Shown: positions 26,300-40,262 of the stretch, piece after piece | How the letters are laid out: every line of letters begins with the position of its first letter | Position numbering within the stretch: position 1 is the stretch's first letter | Assembly: GCA_946699065.1 (NCBI GenBank) | Contig: CAMPDV010001988.1 | Location: forward strand, 24,394-88,393 | DNA length: 64,000 nucleotides | Source: Loxodes magnus | Lineage: Eukaryota > Ciliophora > Karyorelictea > Loxodida > Loxodidae | Reading direction: 5' to 3' | The notes under the pieces: generated by a model | Databases searched by the model: none | Told to the model about the DNA's origin: nothing | What the model saw: only the letters and a program-made list of their open reading frames with translations | Position numbers and translations under genes: made by a program

Positions 26300-27800
26300 T
26301 TCGTATGATTTATTTTTTACTTTTTCTTGCTGAATTTACTGAAGCTAATCTTCTTGAGGCCTCCAAGTATTTTGTGGAATTAGTGGCTAATTATCTTCAA
26401 CTCTTAGTAATTAAGTTTCTATTTTAGTCGTAGCCATTTAAAAATCGCTGAAGCAGTTGTTTTGTTTAACCAATTTCTTCAGTCTTTTCTAAATTTGTAC
26501 TAATTGGCATGCTTCCACCTTGCCAGAATATTCTTATAGTAAACTGAGTACTTTTTCTATTTTCTAGTAATATAAAGCTGAAGTCATACACTTTTCTCTA
26601 AGTTAAATTTTTAGTTATTTATGTCTTTTTTAAGTAAGCTTCAGATATCTTTTAATAGATAAACTCCCAAACCCGATTCAATTATTTAGAGTCTTGCCAG
26701 TTATTGTTAGTAATATTTTTTAATTTTATTTCTGAAGGATCAGCAATCAAAACTTCTATAGCTAACGTATATAATCTTAACGTAAGTTTAAGCTTGAATG
26801 CTAAAAATTCTAATTTAGTTTGCTTTAATCTTTTGGTGCTTATTTAAAGCTACTGACTATTCCATATTTATTCAAGGTAAATTTCTTTTTTATGCTAAAT
26901 TAATAATCCAGATGCTTCTTAAGCTTATTAAAGAAACATCAGGGTTCCCTCCTTCATATTAGCTAGTGACTACTTTCAATCGGCAAGCCTTTCTAAAGTA
27001 ATCATACTAACATTTCAACCTATCAACTCTCTCCCTATCACTCAGACCCATGAATTTGCTTTTCTTAATTCTTTAGAATTTACAAAGAAACTTACAAGTT
27101 TCACTTGCACTTATAATTTTTCCTGTCAAGCTTTAATATCTCTATCTTTACTAAATTTTCTTACTTTATTAATTATATCTGTACTTTATAAATTATCTTA
27201 AAAATTCCAAAATTACTTGTGAGGAATTAAGAACACTTGAAGTCTAGCTCGTTAAAAAGAAAGAGTTGCTTTTCTAATGTCTCTTTAAATTTATTTAAAT
27301 TTTGCTGCTAAGCTATAAATTATCTCTTAGAATCCGTTTTAAGCTCTTAATTGCTTTTTAGATTTTATAAGTACTAATTTTTCAGCTTTTATAGAACTAA
27401 GCCTCTTGAACTTTTAAGATCAAAAAGCTTGGCAAGTTCTAGAATAAATAGATATTTTTCTAGCATCTAATCAAATAATACTTACAGTATTCTTTATTTG
27501 CTATAAGATATGCATAAACTCTACTTTTTATGAACTTAATGAGATTCAATTTAATTTAGTATCAGCAGGAAGTCTTAGTGGTTTTCAGACCTTTATCTGC
27601 TGTGTAAAATTCAAACTCTTCTAAAAAAGTCATTAGATCTGACAAAATTTTAGGCATATTCCTATGTTTGCTTAGAATAGCTCATCTTAAAGTCATTAAA
27701 CTAATTCTACTCTGATTAAAATTTTCAGGCCTTATCCCCTTCTGCTTTTAGGTATTTTTGATCGAAAAATAGTTCCAATCTATTTGCTTTCATACTCTTT
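26300..27800 (-). pseudogene. Possible decayed protein gene, product unknown
   Basis: Minus-strand readings look protein-like in pieces. About 27700-27300 contains LMTFLEEFEFYTADKGLK. About 27060-26940 contains MGLSDRERVDRLKCQYDYF and has about 33% Ala/Asp/Glu/Gly/Val, the strongest part. About 26830-26330 contains IEVLIADPSEIKLKN and IRIFWQGGSMPISTNLEK. At least two frame changes separate the pieces. Both TGG and TGA occur where Trp would be read. No domain is recognised. The stretch lies directly downstream, on the same strand, of the retroelement relic at 28954-30550, but I see no link between them. Confidence 0.27.
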
Positions 27801-28870
27801 AATACTATAAATATTATACTTTTAAGGAGATGCCTTTTTTTCTTGGAGATCAAAGCTAACTTAATCTTTGATTAAATAGAAAAAAATACACTGAAGACGT
27901 CTCTAGATTTAATAATTCTATTTTAGCTTTAGCTATTTAACTTAGATTAAACTTTCCTAGTGTTTTTTCAGAGTAAAAGTATTAGATGGGATTTAGAATA
28001 AGAATCTTCTATCAATTTAGTTATTTTAAATAGAAAGAATAATCTTTCGTCTCTTCTTTATTTTCTAAATGGTTGCTAGTCTTTACTTTTTGTTGTGAAT
28101 TAGTGCTTCTATGTTTTAATTTGAATATTATCCATTTTATTTGATTTTCAAATTTTAAAATTAACTAGAATTAAAAAAGTTATTAAGTTAGCTTACATCT
28201 AAAGCAAATGTTTATAGTATTATTAAAGTTAAGAGATATCTAAAGTTATTTAATCATATTAATATATTTAAATAAAAAAAGAATCTAAAAATTAAAGGAA
28301 GATCTAAACTCCAAAGAAATAATAATCTACAGATAGTTTTTAAAAGTCTAAGTTTTACTTTTTCGTTGTTATTCTAAATTTATAAAATTTTCTAATTTAT
28401 ATTTTATTTCTTTCTTATGAGTAAACCACATAAATAATTTAAGCTTAACTGTAGATTCTATAAAGCAATCTTATATACAAATTTAAGTTACTATTTAAAT
28501 AATTGAATTAATAATCATTCGTTGCTTGTAGATTACCAATTAAATCTATAAATATTTACTTAAAATATTCTAGATGTGTATCAAGCACAGGGCATAATAT
28601 ATTTTGCTTTAAAATCTTGAGTATCTTTCTAATATTTTAAGATAACTTCAGTAAGAAAGTTCAATGATCCACTTTAATGGAATCATAGTTAAATAAGTAA
28701 AAAAAATATAAAAAATACTACTGAACAATTTGAAATAAAAGTAAAATAAAATATATATTGATTAAGATAAACTAAAAAAAGAAAAAACATTTTGGTTACT
28801 TTTAAATTACGAATATTTTTATATTTAGTCATTTAGAACAAGTTAAATTTAAACTAAAATAGTTTTTTTG

Positions 28871-28912
28871 ACGTCTATAATTGAAAGAAGCAATTCTTAC
28901 AATTATAGACGT
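28871..28912 (-). other. 42-nt near-perfect hairpin at the 3' end of the retroelement
   Basis: Arms acgtctataattg (28871-28883) and caattatagacgt (28900-28912) are perfect complements. Inside them, one A.A mismatch (28884/28899) is followed by a second perfect stem aagaa/ttctt (28885-28889, 28894-28898) around a 4-base loop (28890-28893). On the plus strand the loop is gcaa, a GNRA tetraloop; on the minus strand, the sense of the element, it is ttgc. It begins 42 bases after the tandem TGA codons that end the coding part, the place where many non-LTR elements keep the structure their reverse transcriptase binds. It could instead be a terminator or a remnant of another element. Confidence 0.7.
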
Positions 28913-30395
28913 TAGTAAATGTTTTTAAATATTTTTTTAATATTGTTTACATTTCATCATTCTTCTTTAATTAGTTCTTCTTTCTATTCATCTTTAGCTT
29001 CTTCCTTTTTTGCTTTCTCCATTTCTAGAATCTCAAGTCTCCTTGTCATTAGCTTTTTGTGAAATATTTTGATCTATAAATCTAAATACTCCAATTTAGA
29101 CCTTGAAAATGAGTTTAGATATTCTTGATCATATAGTATAAGGCGCCTTAAGTCATAATTTCCGACCTTTTCTGATAATCAATTCATTATATTAGAATAG
29201 TAAACACATTTAAAGATATGCTCGAAAGTTTTATACTCTCCACACATACAATAGGGATTATCAATGGGGTAATGACGATCTTATAGATCCTTACGGAAAT
29301 TATAAGTTTAGGTTCTAAGTCTATATATACTGATAATTTCTCGTCTATACTATTTGTTTAATTTAGTATAAGTAATTTGTGGAAATTGTTAAAGATTACC
29401 AAATTATTCAGTATATACTTTAGCTGTTTTCATTCTCATAAATTTTTTAGTAGCTACTTTGTAGAAATATTGTTTTATTTTTTCTCTTATATATTTAGTA
29501 AAAGTTTTAAGATTGGTATTTCTCTATTAATTCTGCAGATCGATATTATAAAGGTCCGATAATTGCTACACTTAATCGTAGTATTGAAATCCTTTCTTCC
29601 ATATATTAATGAAAAGAGAGCCTATTGTTGATCTTGAAAATCAATATTTTCTTATTTAATTTTATAGTAGAATTTGAAGAATTTTATAGCCATAATGTGC
29701 TTAAAGGGTAATCAATTCAGGTCTATATAACATGATTCATTAAATGTTGAAGTTGCTACTTAAAAAGCTTTTCTTGAAATTAATCTCATGCTTGATTCTA
29801 TTCTGTTCAGAACTCCAGTTACTCCTTTTTGAATACTTCATGGTACTAAGTCTCCTCCATATTCTGCTTTAGGTAATGTAAAAAGTCTACATAAAGTTTT
29901 AAAATGTCAAGGAGTTACATTCTTATATCTCATCAGTTAAAAAACAGCTTTCTTCATTGCAGCTATATATTTGAATGCAACTTCTTTGCAATGGGGATTC
30001 AAATTCTTCTTCTAATGTAGAATAACTCCTAAATATGTTACTTGTTCTTTTTAAGCAATTGGTTAATTTCCCAATCATAAATTTAAAATTTATTATTTCT
30101 GATTCTTCTTTAGAAATTAGATGCATTCAGATTTGGTAACATTGATCTTTAAATGTGTTCATGCAAAAACTTTATTTGCTTCATTTATTAAATTCTACAT
30201 CTAATTTGCAGATTTGGAAAGAAGAATAAGACCTTCTGCCCATCCTCTACAAGCGAAGCTAATACTTGAATCATGGTATTTAAATCCCAATTAGGTACTT
30301 TTACTTTCCAAATATCTAATTACTATGTCATAATACAACAATACTAAAACTGGTCCATGCGAAAAGAGACTAGAAATTTCTCAAAGGAATATTGT

Positions 30396-30426
30396 TAGCC
30401 ATCTCCATTGATCAGAAATGACTTGT
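30396..30426. repeat. 31-bp repeat, copy 1, inside the RT relic
   Basis: Begins tagccatctc and ends aaatgacttgt. It matches copy 2 at 30510-30540 in 28 of 31 positions. The 114-bp offset equals 38 codons, so both copies lie in the same frame of the retroelement. Confidence 0.75.
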
Positions 30427-30509
30427 ACCGTGAAGTAGAGATTCAACAATAAAAATCTGGAAATTCCAGACGAGTACCTTAACTAGACATTTGAATGGAG
30501 TTAGATTGG

Positions 30510-30540
30510 TAGCCATCTCTATTGACCAAAAATGACTTGT
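30510..30540. repeat. 31-bp repeat, copy 2, inside the RT relic
   Basis: See copy 1 at 30396-30426; three substitutions distinguish them. Confidence 0.75.
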
Positions 30541-30550
30541 TTTGGTATTA

Positions 30551-33500
30551 TAATTTAATTTACTTTTTAAATTAATTTTCTAGACAATCTCTTTTTTAAT
30601 AAAAGAAAATCTATAGACATTTTTTAAATATTTTTATTTGATTTGTTAATACTATAATTACACATGCTAGATATCTAATATCACTTTTTTATTATAATGC
30701 AGTTAAGGAGCCCTTCATTAATACGAACCATTTAATTCTAATGTAGTAGTAATTACATCTCTACGAATCAATGACTGTACCCAGCAATTTTTTTGCTCCT
30801 AAACTATCAACACACAAAAAAGCTTTACCTTTTGATAAAAGTCTTCGTCTAATTCTTGAGGATTGCTCTTATCGTCTTCTTATTCTTATAACCTTATTTC
30901 TATCTCCTTTATTAATTAATTATAACTAAAATTTCTTTAATTAATGGAAATTTTTATCTTCTTGATATAGTTTTCATCAATTACAAGATGCTGAAATTTA
31001 GTATCTGAGCATAAAGTAAAATTATTTGAAATATCTTAATGAAAAATTCTAATATCTATAAGCTTAGCTATTTATTGCTTAGCATAAAACTAATTATCTT
31101 ATTTATTCTTTTATAATTCCTGTATTTCTTTCTAGTGTATTCTATCTCCTAAAAACACTCTTCTTGAGTAAAGTATTACTGCAAATAAAATGTCCATTCT
31201 TATTTTAAGTCTTTCGCTGTCCTATAACTACTTTATTTAAGCCTTTAGTTAAATATATATAGCAATATAAGAGTTTAAAGTATAAATATATAGCAAATAT
31301 ACTAATTTTTTGTTAGATTTATTAATACTACTCAAAGAGATATTTAAGTTATCATTATCTTAAAAGAGTAATACTGACTAGTTAAATCTATAATTCTAAA
31401 TAACTACAAGCTAAAGTATCTTACTGCTACGAAAGACTCTAGTTCCTAAATGTTAAGAGAGAAACTATAAAAGATTATCTGGGGAATAACTAAATAATTG
31501 ATAGAAATTTTTAATATTTGCTCTTATAAGAAAAAGGAGCTTATAAATAGCAAGCCTCAAGTTAACTTCTTTGATATTGAAATAGTTAAGATCCACAAAT
31601 TAATTAGAGGAAAATATAATAAAGTTACAAGTTAATTTTAAAGAAATATATAAAAGCTTTCAAATATTTTGTGGCAATAACTGGATATAAAAATCTAAAT
31701 ATCAGAAACTTTCAAAAGTCAAAATTCAGGTCTGTCGAGCTTAAAAGAAACTATGACGAGAGGTAGTAAATTAAAAAGCTTGGAAAGAGAAAAAAGAAGA
31801 AACAATGTTGGCTATCTATTAAGTTAAATTAGTAAATCTATTCCTTTAAACTTTTACAGGAAACTCTATTTTATAAAATTTTAATTAATTCAGAAGATTA
31901 TCTATGCTTCTCATCTCTGTTTTAGTAAATAATAATAGTATAATATTAAAAATTAAGAAGCAAAGAATTAGTTTCTCACTTTAATAACGTAATAGTTAAA
32001 TTTAATTAAGAAACATAAATAATGAGACTAAAGATTAATTAAAGAGATCTATTAAAAAATTAGAACTAAAGCATAATAATAAATAGTAGAAGGCTATTTA
32101 ATTAAAAAAGCTTTAATTCTTTAGTAATGCTTAATAATGCTATAGTAATTACTAATTAAATATTTGCTCTAATTAAAAATTAGTGAACCTTACTTATTTC
32201 ACTTTAAATTAAAAAAAGATACAATTGAAAAGATAGAAAATTGAGAGAACGACTTTTATCTCTTATTTACTCTTAGCTCTTCATAAGCTGACTGAGAAAT
32301 GGGCTTAACTTTCTTAACCTAAAATTAAAGTTAAACTTAAAATATTAAGGGAGTAAAAAATCAGAGCGATAATGTTAAAAACTAAGTATAAAAACTATAC
32401 TCAATCTTAATAAAAATTTATACTTCTAGACTTTATCAAAAATACTGGAAATGATTGAATCAGAAGAGAATTAAAATCGATTGAGAGTATAACATATAAA
32501 CATTGAAAGAATATACTAGACATAAAATATTCAGAAAAAAGTGAGACAAAGCAGTTAGGGATAAATTAAAGATAGTTCTTCTTTCAGTTCGTATTTTTAT
32601 TCGAGGAAAGCAAAAATCTTAAGAAAATTCTTTTGGATTTGCTCAATAAAATTTTAAAATGCTATAAACAATTAAAGAAAAACAAAATTTTAATTGCAAA
32701 ACCTTAAAGTTGGTTTTCCTATAAATGGAAAAAATATAGAAAAAGTGATTTATGAAAGAAGCAAGAAAGTATGGGCAAAAATTCTAAAAAAGCGCAGATA
32801 GAAATAAAATAAGATAAGACAATAGACCTAATACTAACTAAAGCAACTTTGTATTTTGCATTTATAGGGCTAAATGTAAAACTTAAAAGCAAAAATTACA
32901 AAATCCGAGTAGATTTTTTAATAAATCTAAGAAAACACCAAAAATTAATTTTTATCCTTGCAAGAAAGAAGAAATTAAAGATACTAATTTTAATGTGAAT
33001 TTCTTTAATAATATTTATCAATGGAAATTAAAAGGCATATGAAAATGATAGCAGGGGTAAATTTAGTATTTTTCAAGTAAATAAAATATAAATAGATGTT
33101 TCAAAAATATAAAAAGTATCCAGTTTTATTTATTAATTAAAAGCCAAAGTTAGAGATTTAAGTTAAACAAAGAAAGATATAATTAAAATGTTCTTTTAGT
33201 TAATCTCATTAATATAACCACTATTTTATTTAGTAGCTTTAATAATCTTAATTAAGCTAATTATCTTTAATTAGCATTTCAAATAAATATTCTTATTATT
33301 ATTTAGATTCTAGTAAGTCATATTGCTATTATTGTATTCATTAATACCTAATAATAATTCCCTTGTTGAATTAGCAATACTGTTTAATTTAAGCAAAATT
33401 TTTATAAAGGAGAGCTTTAATCTTAAAATAAAAGGAAAATTGTCTTTAAAACTTTAAAAATGCAAATAAAATAGACAGAAGCCAGAGATATAAAGCCTTT

Positions 33501-34659
33501 ACTAAGAAGTTAATATATCTTAAAAGAGAAAACTAATAAGGCATCAAATCTTGGATATTTAGATAAGTAACATATAATCTTAAACTTCTTTGTTTATAAA
33601 AGTGTGTTCTTTTAATAATCATGATAGCAAGCGAGTAATCTATCCTCCAAATATCTTTAGTAGAAGAAAAAGTAGTATATTATTTAAGATGTTGTCATAA
33701 ACTAACATTAAAAATGATTTATAGAAGCTTTCAAAAAGCTATTATATTAGAAGCATATTTAGAAGAAGAAAAAATTAGTATCTATGTAATAATAGAGTAA
33801 AGTCTTACTAATATAAGATATTATATTTATTTAATATTGATTCTTCGTTTCTCTTTCATTTAAATTATTTAAACAAATACTTTAAAATCTAATCTTGTTT
33901 GTTTTATATTAAGCAATACTTTAGTTAAAGAGTTTTAGATAAATTTGGAAAATCATTATAAATAAAGTTAAAAAATATAAATAAATAAAAGTTTAGCAGT
34001 ATATAATAACTATTAGAAATAGATTAATATTAAACTTAAAGTTATACAGCTGAATTAAGGTATTTTTATAAGGTTTTATCTATAAATCTAAACAAATAAT
34101 TATATTAACATAATTAATGAAGGTTCTTATATATAACTCCATCGAAAAGTAGTCTTTTAACTAGGTTTAGTTTTTTATACTTTAGTAAATGATGATTGTT
34201 TCTCATTTCTGTCTAAAAATAATAATAATTCTCTTTATTGGTTTAGGCTTTTCATCTTTTGATTTTTAGTTCTACGATCAGTAAGAAATATTATCTCTTT
34301 TGTATTTTTATGAATCGTTTAAGAAAATTATTTTTACTACTTTGTCTTTAATTTCATAATTTTGGGATTAATTTCTCGAATTTGAAATACTCATAGTGTT
34401 AGAGAGGATAAAATGGTTGAAATTAAATAAAAAAGCTTTTATATTAAGCATTGTTGTAATATTTATAGATTAGACTATAAATACTACAATATATCTCATT
34501 AACTAACTTTTTAATTTTATTAATAAAAGTTTTATAGTTACTATAATCTTATAGATTTCTAGAATTCACTTAAAAGATTCATTTAAACTTGCTTTTTTAT
34601 TATTCTTCAAGGTTCTATAGTTTGATAATAAAAATTGAATTTACAATTAAAGAGTGAGA
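30551..34659. other. AT-rich stretch, nothing recognised
   Basis: No gene family, RNA or repeat array that I can support on either strand. Confidence 0.35.
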
Positions 34660-36580
34660 TTTGGAGAATAAAGAGAGATTGAATTGGCAAAAAATAGCTA
34701 CAACAAACAATTGCGATTAATAACTGAAGAGCTAAAGAAAAAAGTAAAAATGGACTAAATATGACTTAATTGAAATATCTAAAGATTAAGAACTTTATCA
34801 TGGAGAATTTTTTCAAAAGGCTTTATAAATTTAGAGTTGCAATGTTTTATTTATCTAACTGGTGGTAAATGATTTATCCTAACTTTCTAATAATAAGGTT
34901 TAGTAAAGAGATAAGCAATGCTTATTTTTCCATAGCTAATTTATCGGAAATTTGTAATATATTTTAATTTGGGCTAATAACTTAACTAGATTTTCTTAAA
35001 ATTGCTATTTTCATACACTGATGCCTACTTCTTAATCTAAAAGTTTAAGTCAAAAATTTAAGTTGAAATTCGCTTTTTAGTTCTGTATTTAGTTAATAAA
35101 AATTATCTCTATTAAAGAATTTACTGATCGATGTATTCTTCTACTCAATTATTTATTCTTCCTAGGTTATTGAGCGAATTCTAGAAATTTCTATTATATT
35201 TAGTGTATTCTTAATCTTGCTAGCTTTGAATCTCTTAAGCAATCTTAGATTTCGCTTCTATTACTATTAACGCTGAACTGTTCATTTTAAGAAAACCCGC
35301 TTACATTCTTATTGAGTTTAGTGATAATTCTTGCAGCTTATTGGAAAGGAACACTTGCTTAATTATTGATATACTCTTAAACTAGTTTCTACTTTAACTA
35401 TTCTTCTAAGAATGTGAATCTAAGAAAGCTTGAAAATTTTTTGCCAAATATCTACTCAATTAGCTAAAAGAATCTGCAAAAAAGACTATTCTCTTTGAAA
35501 ATAAACTTTATTAATAGTCCTCCTATTGACAGGAAATTATATACCTTCAGAGGATAACTACTTGCTTGTTTGAAAAGGCAGACTAGTACTTTTAAGTCAA
35601 GATTAATTAGTAAAGACATTATACCAAAAGTAAGATTTTCTCTTAATTAGATTTTATTTCCTTGCATCTATCAATAAATTAGTGCCTTTTGAAAGAAATT
35701 TTCTCTTCTTTTAAACTTCAAGCATCTAAATTTTTTCTTTGCTAAACTTTTGAAAATAAACAACTAATTAGATTCCATAAATTTCTATAAATATATGCTT
35801 CAAAATTCTTATTTACAATATTCTCAGATTTCCTTAGAAAATAAATACCTACTAGTACTAATTAATAAGAAGTTTCTTTCTTTAGCCAACTTTATGATGC
35901 TTAATATTTTAGTTTAATTTAAGTACTTTTTAGCTTAGTTATCTTAGATATTTCAAAGTAATTATTTTATCAACTTATTCAATCTTTAATCTTGGATTCT
36001 GTCAAGTATTTTTTGTTCTAGCTTTTACTATTTTTCTTCCAATAAAGGGATTGAGGCAATTAATTTCCGCTATATACTGGGTAAAATCTTTATTTCCCTA
36101 ATAAGACTTAATCTAAACTGTCCATCTCAAAAAAGCTTTGAAAATATTCGGAAGAACAGAAGGTTCTAGAATAATGAGAGAGTTACTTAAGTCTTAAAAT
36201 GTTAAATAAATCTTTAAGCTATAAATTGGTTCTTAGCACTCTTTCTGAAGTTATTTTACTCTGTCTTGCTAAGCATTTTCATCTCTTTATTTTTATATTA
36301 ATCTTATTTTGATTTATGGGATTGAAACTTTAAAAAGTCAAGTAAAGTATTATTACGCCCTAGCTTAGCTGACTAATAATTTAAGTGATTTATTCTTTCA
36401 TCTATAATTTATTTGATAGCTCTACTATTTTCTTAATATATCTACGTTTTTTTAACAAGAGAGCTACTTACCATTTCAAAATCTTACACTTAAAAACTTT
36501 TTTGGTTATTCAAAAAGCATATTTTGCTGAATTAACTTAGGAGAACCACTGCTAAAGTTAAAACTAACTCAACATTATTA
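34660..36580 (-). pseudogene. Long uninterrupted minus-strand reading, product unknown
   Basis: If all usual stops are sense, one minus-strand frame can be followed from about 36580 to 34660, some 640 codons, without any frame change. That contrasts with the broken relics elsewhere. Parts look like protein, for example KLNKNVSGFSQNEQFSVNS near 35290 and FEMDSLDQVLLGKQRFYP near 36120. Against it, Gln is about 10% and Trp about 2%, and Ala/Asp/Glu/Gly/Val only about 20%, values not far from random DNA of this composition. No domain is recognised. Treat as a candidate only. Confidence 0.2.
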
Positions 36581-36999
36581 ATATAACTTCTTTCTCCTTT
36601 AACTAAAAGCTTTTTTACCTTACAAACTACTACTTTGCTATATTTTTTGTAATAGATAATAAATGAAAATCTGTTTATTCCTATGAAAATTATATTATTA
36701 GGCAAGCTTTGATTTTAAGATTATTTTAGAATAAAGCAATATCAAAACATCAAAGTGAGAAGTTTCTAGACAGAATTTTTGTTAATTCTAAATATTTTAA
36801 TAAAGGTTCTTATGATTACTTCATAAACTATAAGAAGTTTAACCCTATTCTATTTTAGTTGTTAAATCACTTTTAAATTATATAACTTGGTTTCTTTTAG
36901 ATTAGCATACTGTTATTGAAAGTTTATTTATTTAAATTTTTTATATAGTTTTCATCAAAGCCTTCTCAATCTTTTTGATTCTTTTCCTGCTAAAATTTT

Positions 37000-39900
37000 T
37001 GTTAATTATTTTAAAACTGCAAATTAAAAAAATTTAAGCTTTATCTATTTAATTAATCTTCTAATTAGTATCCTTAAAATTTTACTAATATTTAGAGGAA
37101 ATTTAATAGATTAATAGATTTCCTTTGATACTCCCTGATTTGTTTATATACTTAAAAGATTATAAATTAATAAATTTATCTAAAAACTCACTCTTTAAGA
37201 AAAAGTTTTAATCAAATCTCTTATTTTTTAATGAAAGAGTAAAAACTATTTTGCACGATACTTTTAGAAAATTTATCATTAATCATCTTTTTTTTAATAA
37301 TTTGTATAAAATTTGGAATTATATTAAATGAAATGCTTTATCACCAAATAAAGTTTCAGGTATAAAAAATAAGAGAAAATAGATAAAAGAAAATAAAGCA
37401 AAGAAACAGAAATTTAAGCTTCGTTTTAAAATTGTTCTGTATGATTTAAGGAAATTTAAGTTCTAAATTTCTTAAATAAGGAAGATTAAATAGTCAAATA
37501 TATAATATCATAAGTTAAATTAGCTAAAATTCTTTTAACTAGAACTATTGATATTACTTCAAGAATAATGAGAAGAAAGAAAATAGCTAAATAATTATGA
37601 ATATAAAGTACTAATAATTATACCCAATGCTCATTAATAGTTGATATATAGAATCATAATTATCTATATACAAAAATATTGATTTGACTGAGGAAAATAA
37701 CCCTTGCATATTAAGCATTGATAAATCTTTAATTAATTAATATGGAAATCAATTCTAAAATTAAAATAAGTTTAAAATACTAAAGTGAAAAATAGTTATT
37801 ATTATAGAGGATTAGATGAATAATCAGATAATATTTTTTATAACAAAAATAAGAAATTTTGATTCAATAATTTATAGGGGTAAATAAGTTATTTTTATTT
37901 AATGAGTCATATTGTTAATATTTAATTTAAAGAAGTTGCTTAATTTTCCAACTAAAAAAAATAAAGATTGTGATAATGCTACAAGAATATCCAAAATTTA
38001 AAAATAGAGAATTTTAGTTAAATTAAAAAAGTATGAAAATATCAAGATAATTGAGATACGAAATAAAGGAAATTGCAAATATTAAAAGTTGGTGAGAGTA
38101 AAAATTAAAATTTAGTAATAATAAAACTAATATTACAGGAATAAAAACAAATTAATAATTAAATGAATCTATTTTTTTTAAGTGCATAAAATACTTAAAA
38201 AAGGAAATAATATATTTCATAATAAAAACTATGTCTTTTAGATAAATTAATGTGACAAGTAGATCAATTAATATTGCATGCTTTAAGATTAAGATTAATT
38301 AAATTAAAATTTTGAAAATAAAAATACTTATAAATTCATTACGTTCATCATAGCAAAATTAATAAGCATAATAATAAAATTAATTAATTTTGCTTAATTT
38401 TTTATTAATGATTTTATATTTAACTAAAAATATAGATTAATAAATATTAAATTATCAAATTAGATATTATTATTAAATAAATCAAGTTAAATAAAAAAAA
38501 TTTATTTTTTATAATTCGAAACGAAAAAAAAATCAAAACAATATTATCTGAATAAAATTTATATAAATTATTGAGAAAGTAACTTTTAAATTCTAATTAA
38601 GTTTCTTTAGATTATATATTTCTTTAAATAAGTTCCTAAATTGATTAAAAAAATTATATTTTAAGGAGTCAAATTCAAGATATTTAAAAGTAAATTTTAA
38701 TTAAATAAAGTATTAGAATGATTAAAATTTCTTAAAAAATTATAAATGTTTTTAACTAAAATTCATAGTGAGAAATTTATAAAATTTAGAGCGAGATAAA
38801 AATAATTTTAAAATAAAATTAAAGATATTCTATTAATTTTAAAATTAATTAAGCAAAACGAATTTAAAATTTGAATTGAAATAATCAAAATTTAGAAATT
38901 ATTAGCCTTAATTTAAAAATTTAAAAATATGAAAAATAGTATGTAAGGATTTATTAAATTATATTTTAAAATAAATCAATAAATCAATTAATTATTAAAT
39001 AAAAAAGATTTTGAACAATGTAAGTATTAATAAAAATATTTTTATATCTTTATATTTATAAATATCCATGCTTTAATATTTAATAATTATAATTAAAAAA
39101 TAAAAAAAAGAAATCTTACATCTTAAAGAAATAGAAGAAATTAATTAATTAGAGAAACTAAAATATAAAACGATGAAATATAAAAAAAAGAATTATTTCA
39201 ATGGTAAAAATATATTAAATAATTTCTTGATGAATTAATAAAATTTTTTATAGAATATTAAATTTAAATCAAGTGGAAGCTTAAATTAAAAATAAAAAGA
39301 ATAAGAAAAAAAATTAAAAAATTTACAAATTGATTATTTTAAAATTTAATTTTAATTTTAAGCTTTCTAATAATTATTTGAAGAAAATCTTATTAAATTT
39401 AAAAAAGATTATTGCGTAGTTTCAAAGTATTTAATTATTATAAATGAAGAATTAATATTTTTATTTTATTTTTTTTATGTATTTTTATTAATTAAATTTT
39501 TGCTTTAAAATTATTTAAAATAAAAAAAGTTTAAATTATGTTAAAAATTTATTTAATAAAAAAAAAAGGAAATAAAAGCGTAAAATAAATTATAGATTAT
39601 TTTATATAGGCAAATTATTTTTATTTTATAAAATCTATTATAATTAGTAAAATTTTTATTTATTTTCAAATTTTTTTAAAATTCGTACTATTAATCATGT
39701 TAGCAAAAATCGTGCATTTTTAAAATTTTTTTATATCTCAAGATTTAAAATTTAAATATTAAGAAGAATATTTTTTCAAATATTTTTAAGTTTTAGTTGA
39801 AAATTATATTATCTATAAATAATTTAAGTTTATAAATTAAAATAAAAAAATATTCAATTATTATTATAAAATATTATAATATATTACAGATTTATTTAAT

Positions 39901-40250
39901 TTTTTTCATAATTTTAGGCTTTTTATCTGTTTATTTTTAATTTTAATGCATTAATTTTTTTTAAATATTTAAGCTTATTTTTTATGATTATTTTTTTTAA
40001 TTTATTTGATTTTTCTTTTAATTAAGTGTTAAAAAAAGTTTATAAAAAAATTAAAAGTATATTAGCTTAAATTAAAACAAATAAATTTTTAAATTAATAT
40101 AAAATAATATTTATCTATTTTGTTATTGATTAAAGTTAAGTTTAATACGCATTATAAGTTTCTAAGTAAAAATAGTTCTAAAATATGATAAAAAGGTTAT
40201 TTTTTATTAAATTCTGTTATTTTTTAGTATTAAAAGAATAGTTTTTTTTA
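37000..40250. other. Extremely AT-rich intergenic DNA
   Basis: G and C nearly vanish, with long A and T runs, especially 38200-40100. There is no coding signal. It forms the upstream flank of the kinase-WD40 gene, so the promoter probably lies in its last few hundred bases, but no motif stands out. Confidence 0.6.
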
Positions 40251-40262
40251 ATGTTTTAATAA

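Larger units (their letters stand above)
28954..30550 (-). mobile_element. Non-LTR (LINE-type) retrotransposon relic: RT and C-terminal zinc motif
   Basis: Codes for part of a reverse transcriptase that would copy element RNA at a nicked target. On the minus strand, in order: a segment ending SSLFSHGPVLVLLYYDIVIR that corresponds to the LINE motif around SPxLFNxYID; a degraded catalytic box (SFACRGWAEGLILLSKS where FADD is expected); a segment AWTHLKINVTKSECI; the YLGVIL box; a C-terminal region with LNWLPF; and a CxC-x7-H-x3-C zinc motif (YCMCGEYKTFEHIFKC; Cys at 29248, 29242 and 29206, His at 29218). The reading ends in a Lys/Glu-rich tail and tandem TGA codons at 28959-28954. A frame break lies near 29705. 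Conserved Trp positions 30159-30161 and 29712-29714 are TGA. The 5' part, including any endonuclease, is missing or not recognised. The lost FADD box implies it is dead. Confidence 0.8.
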
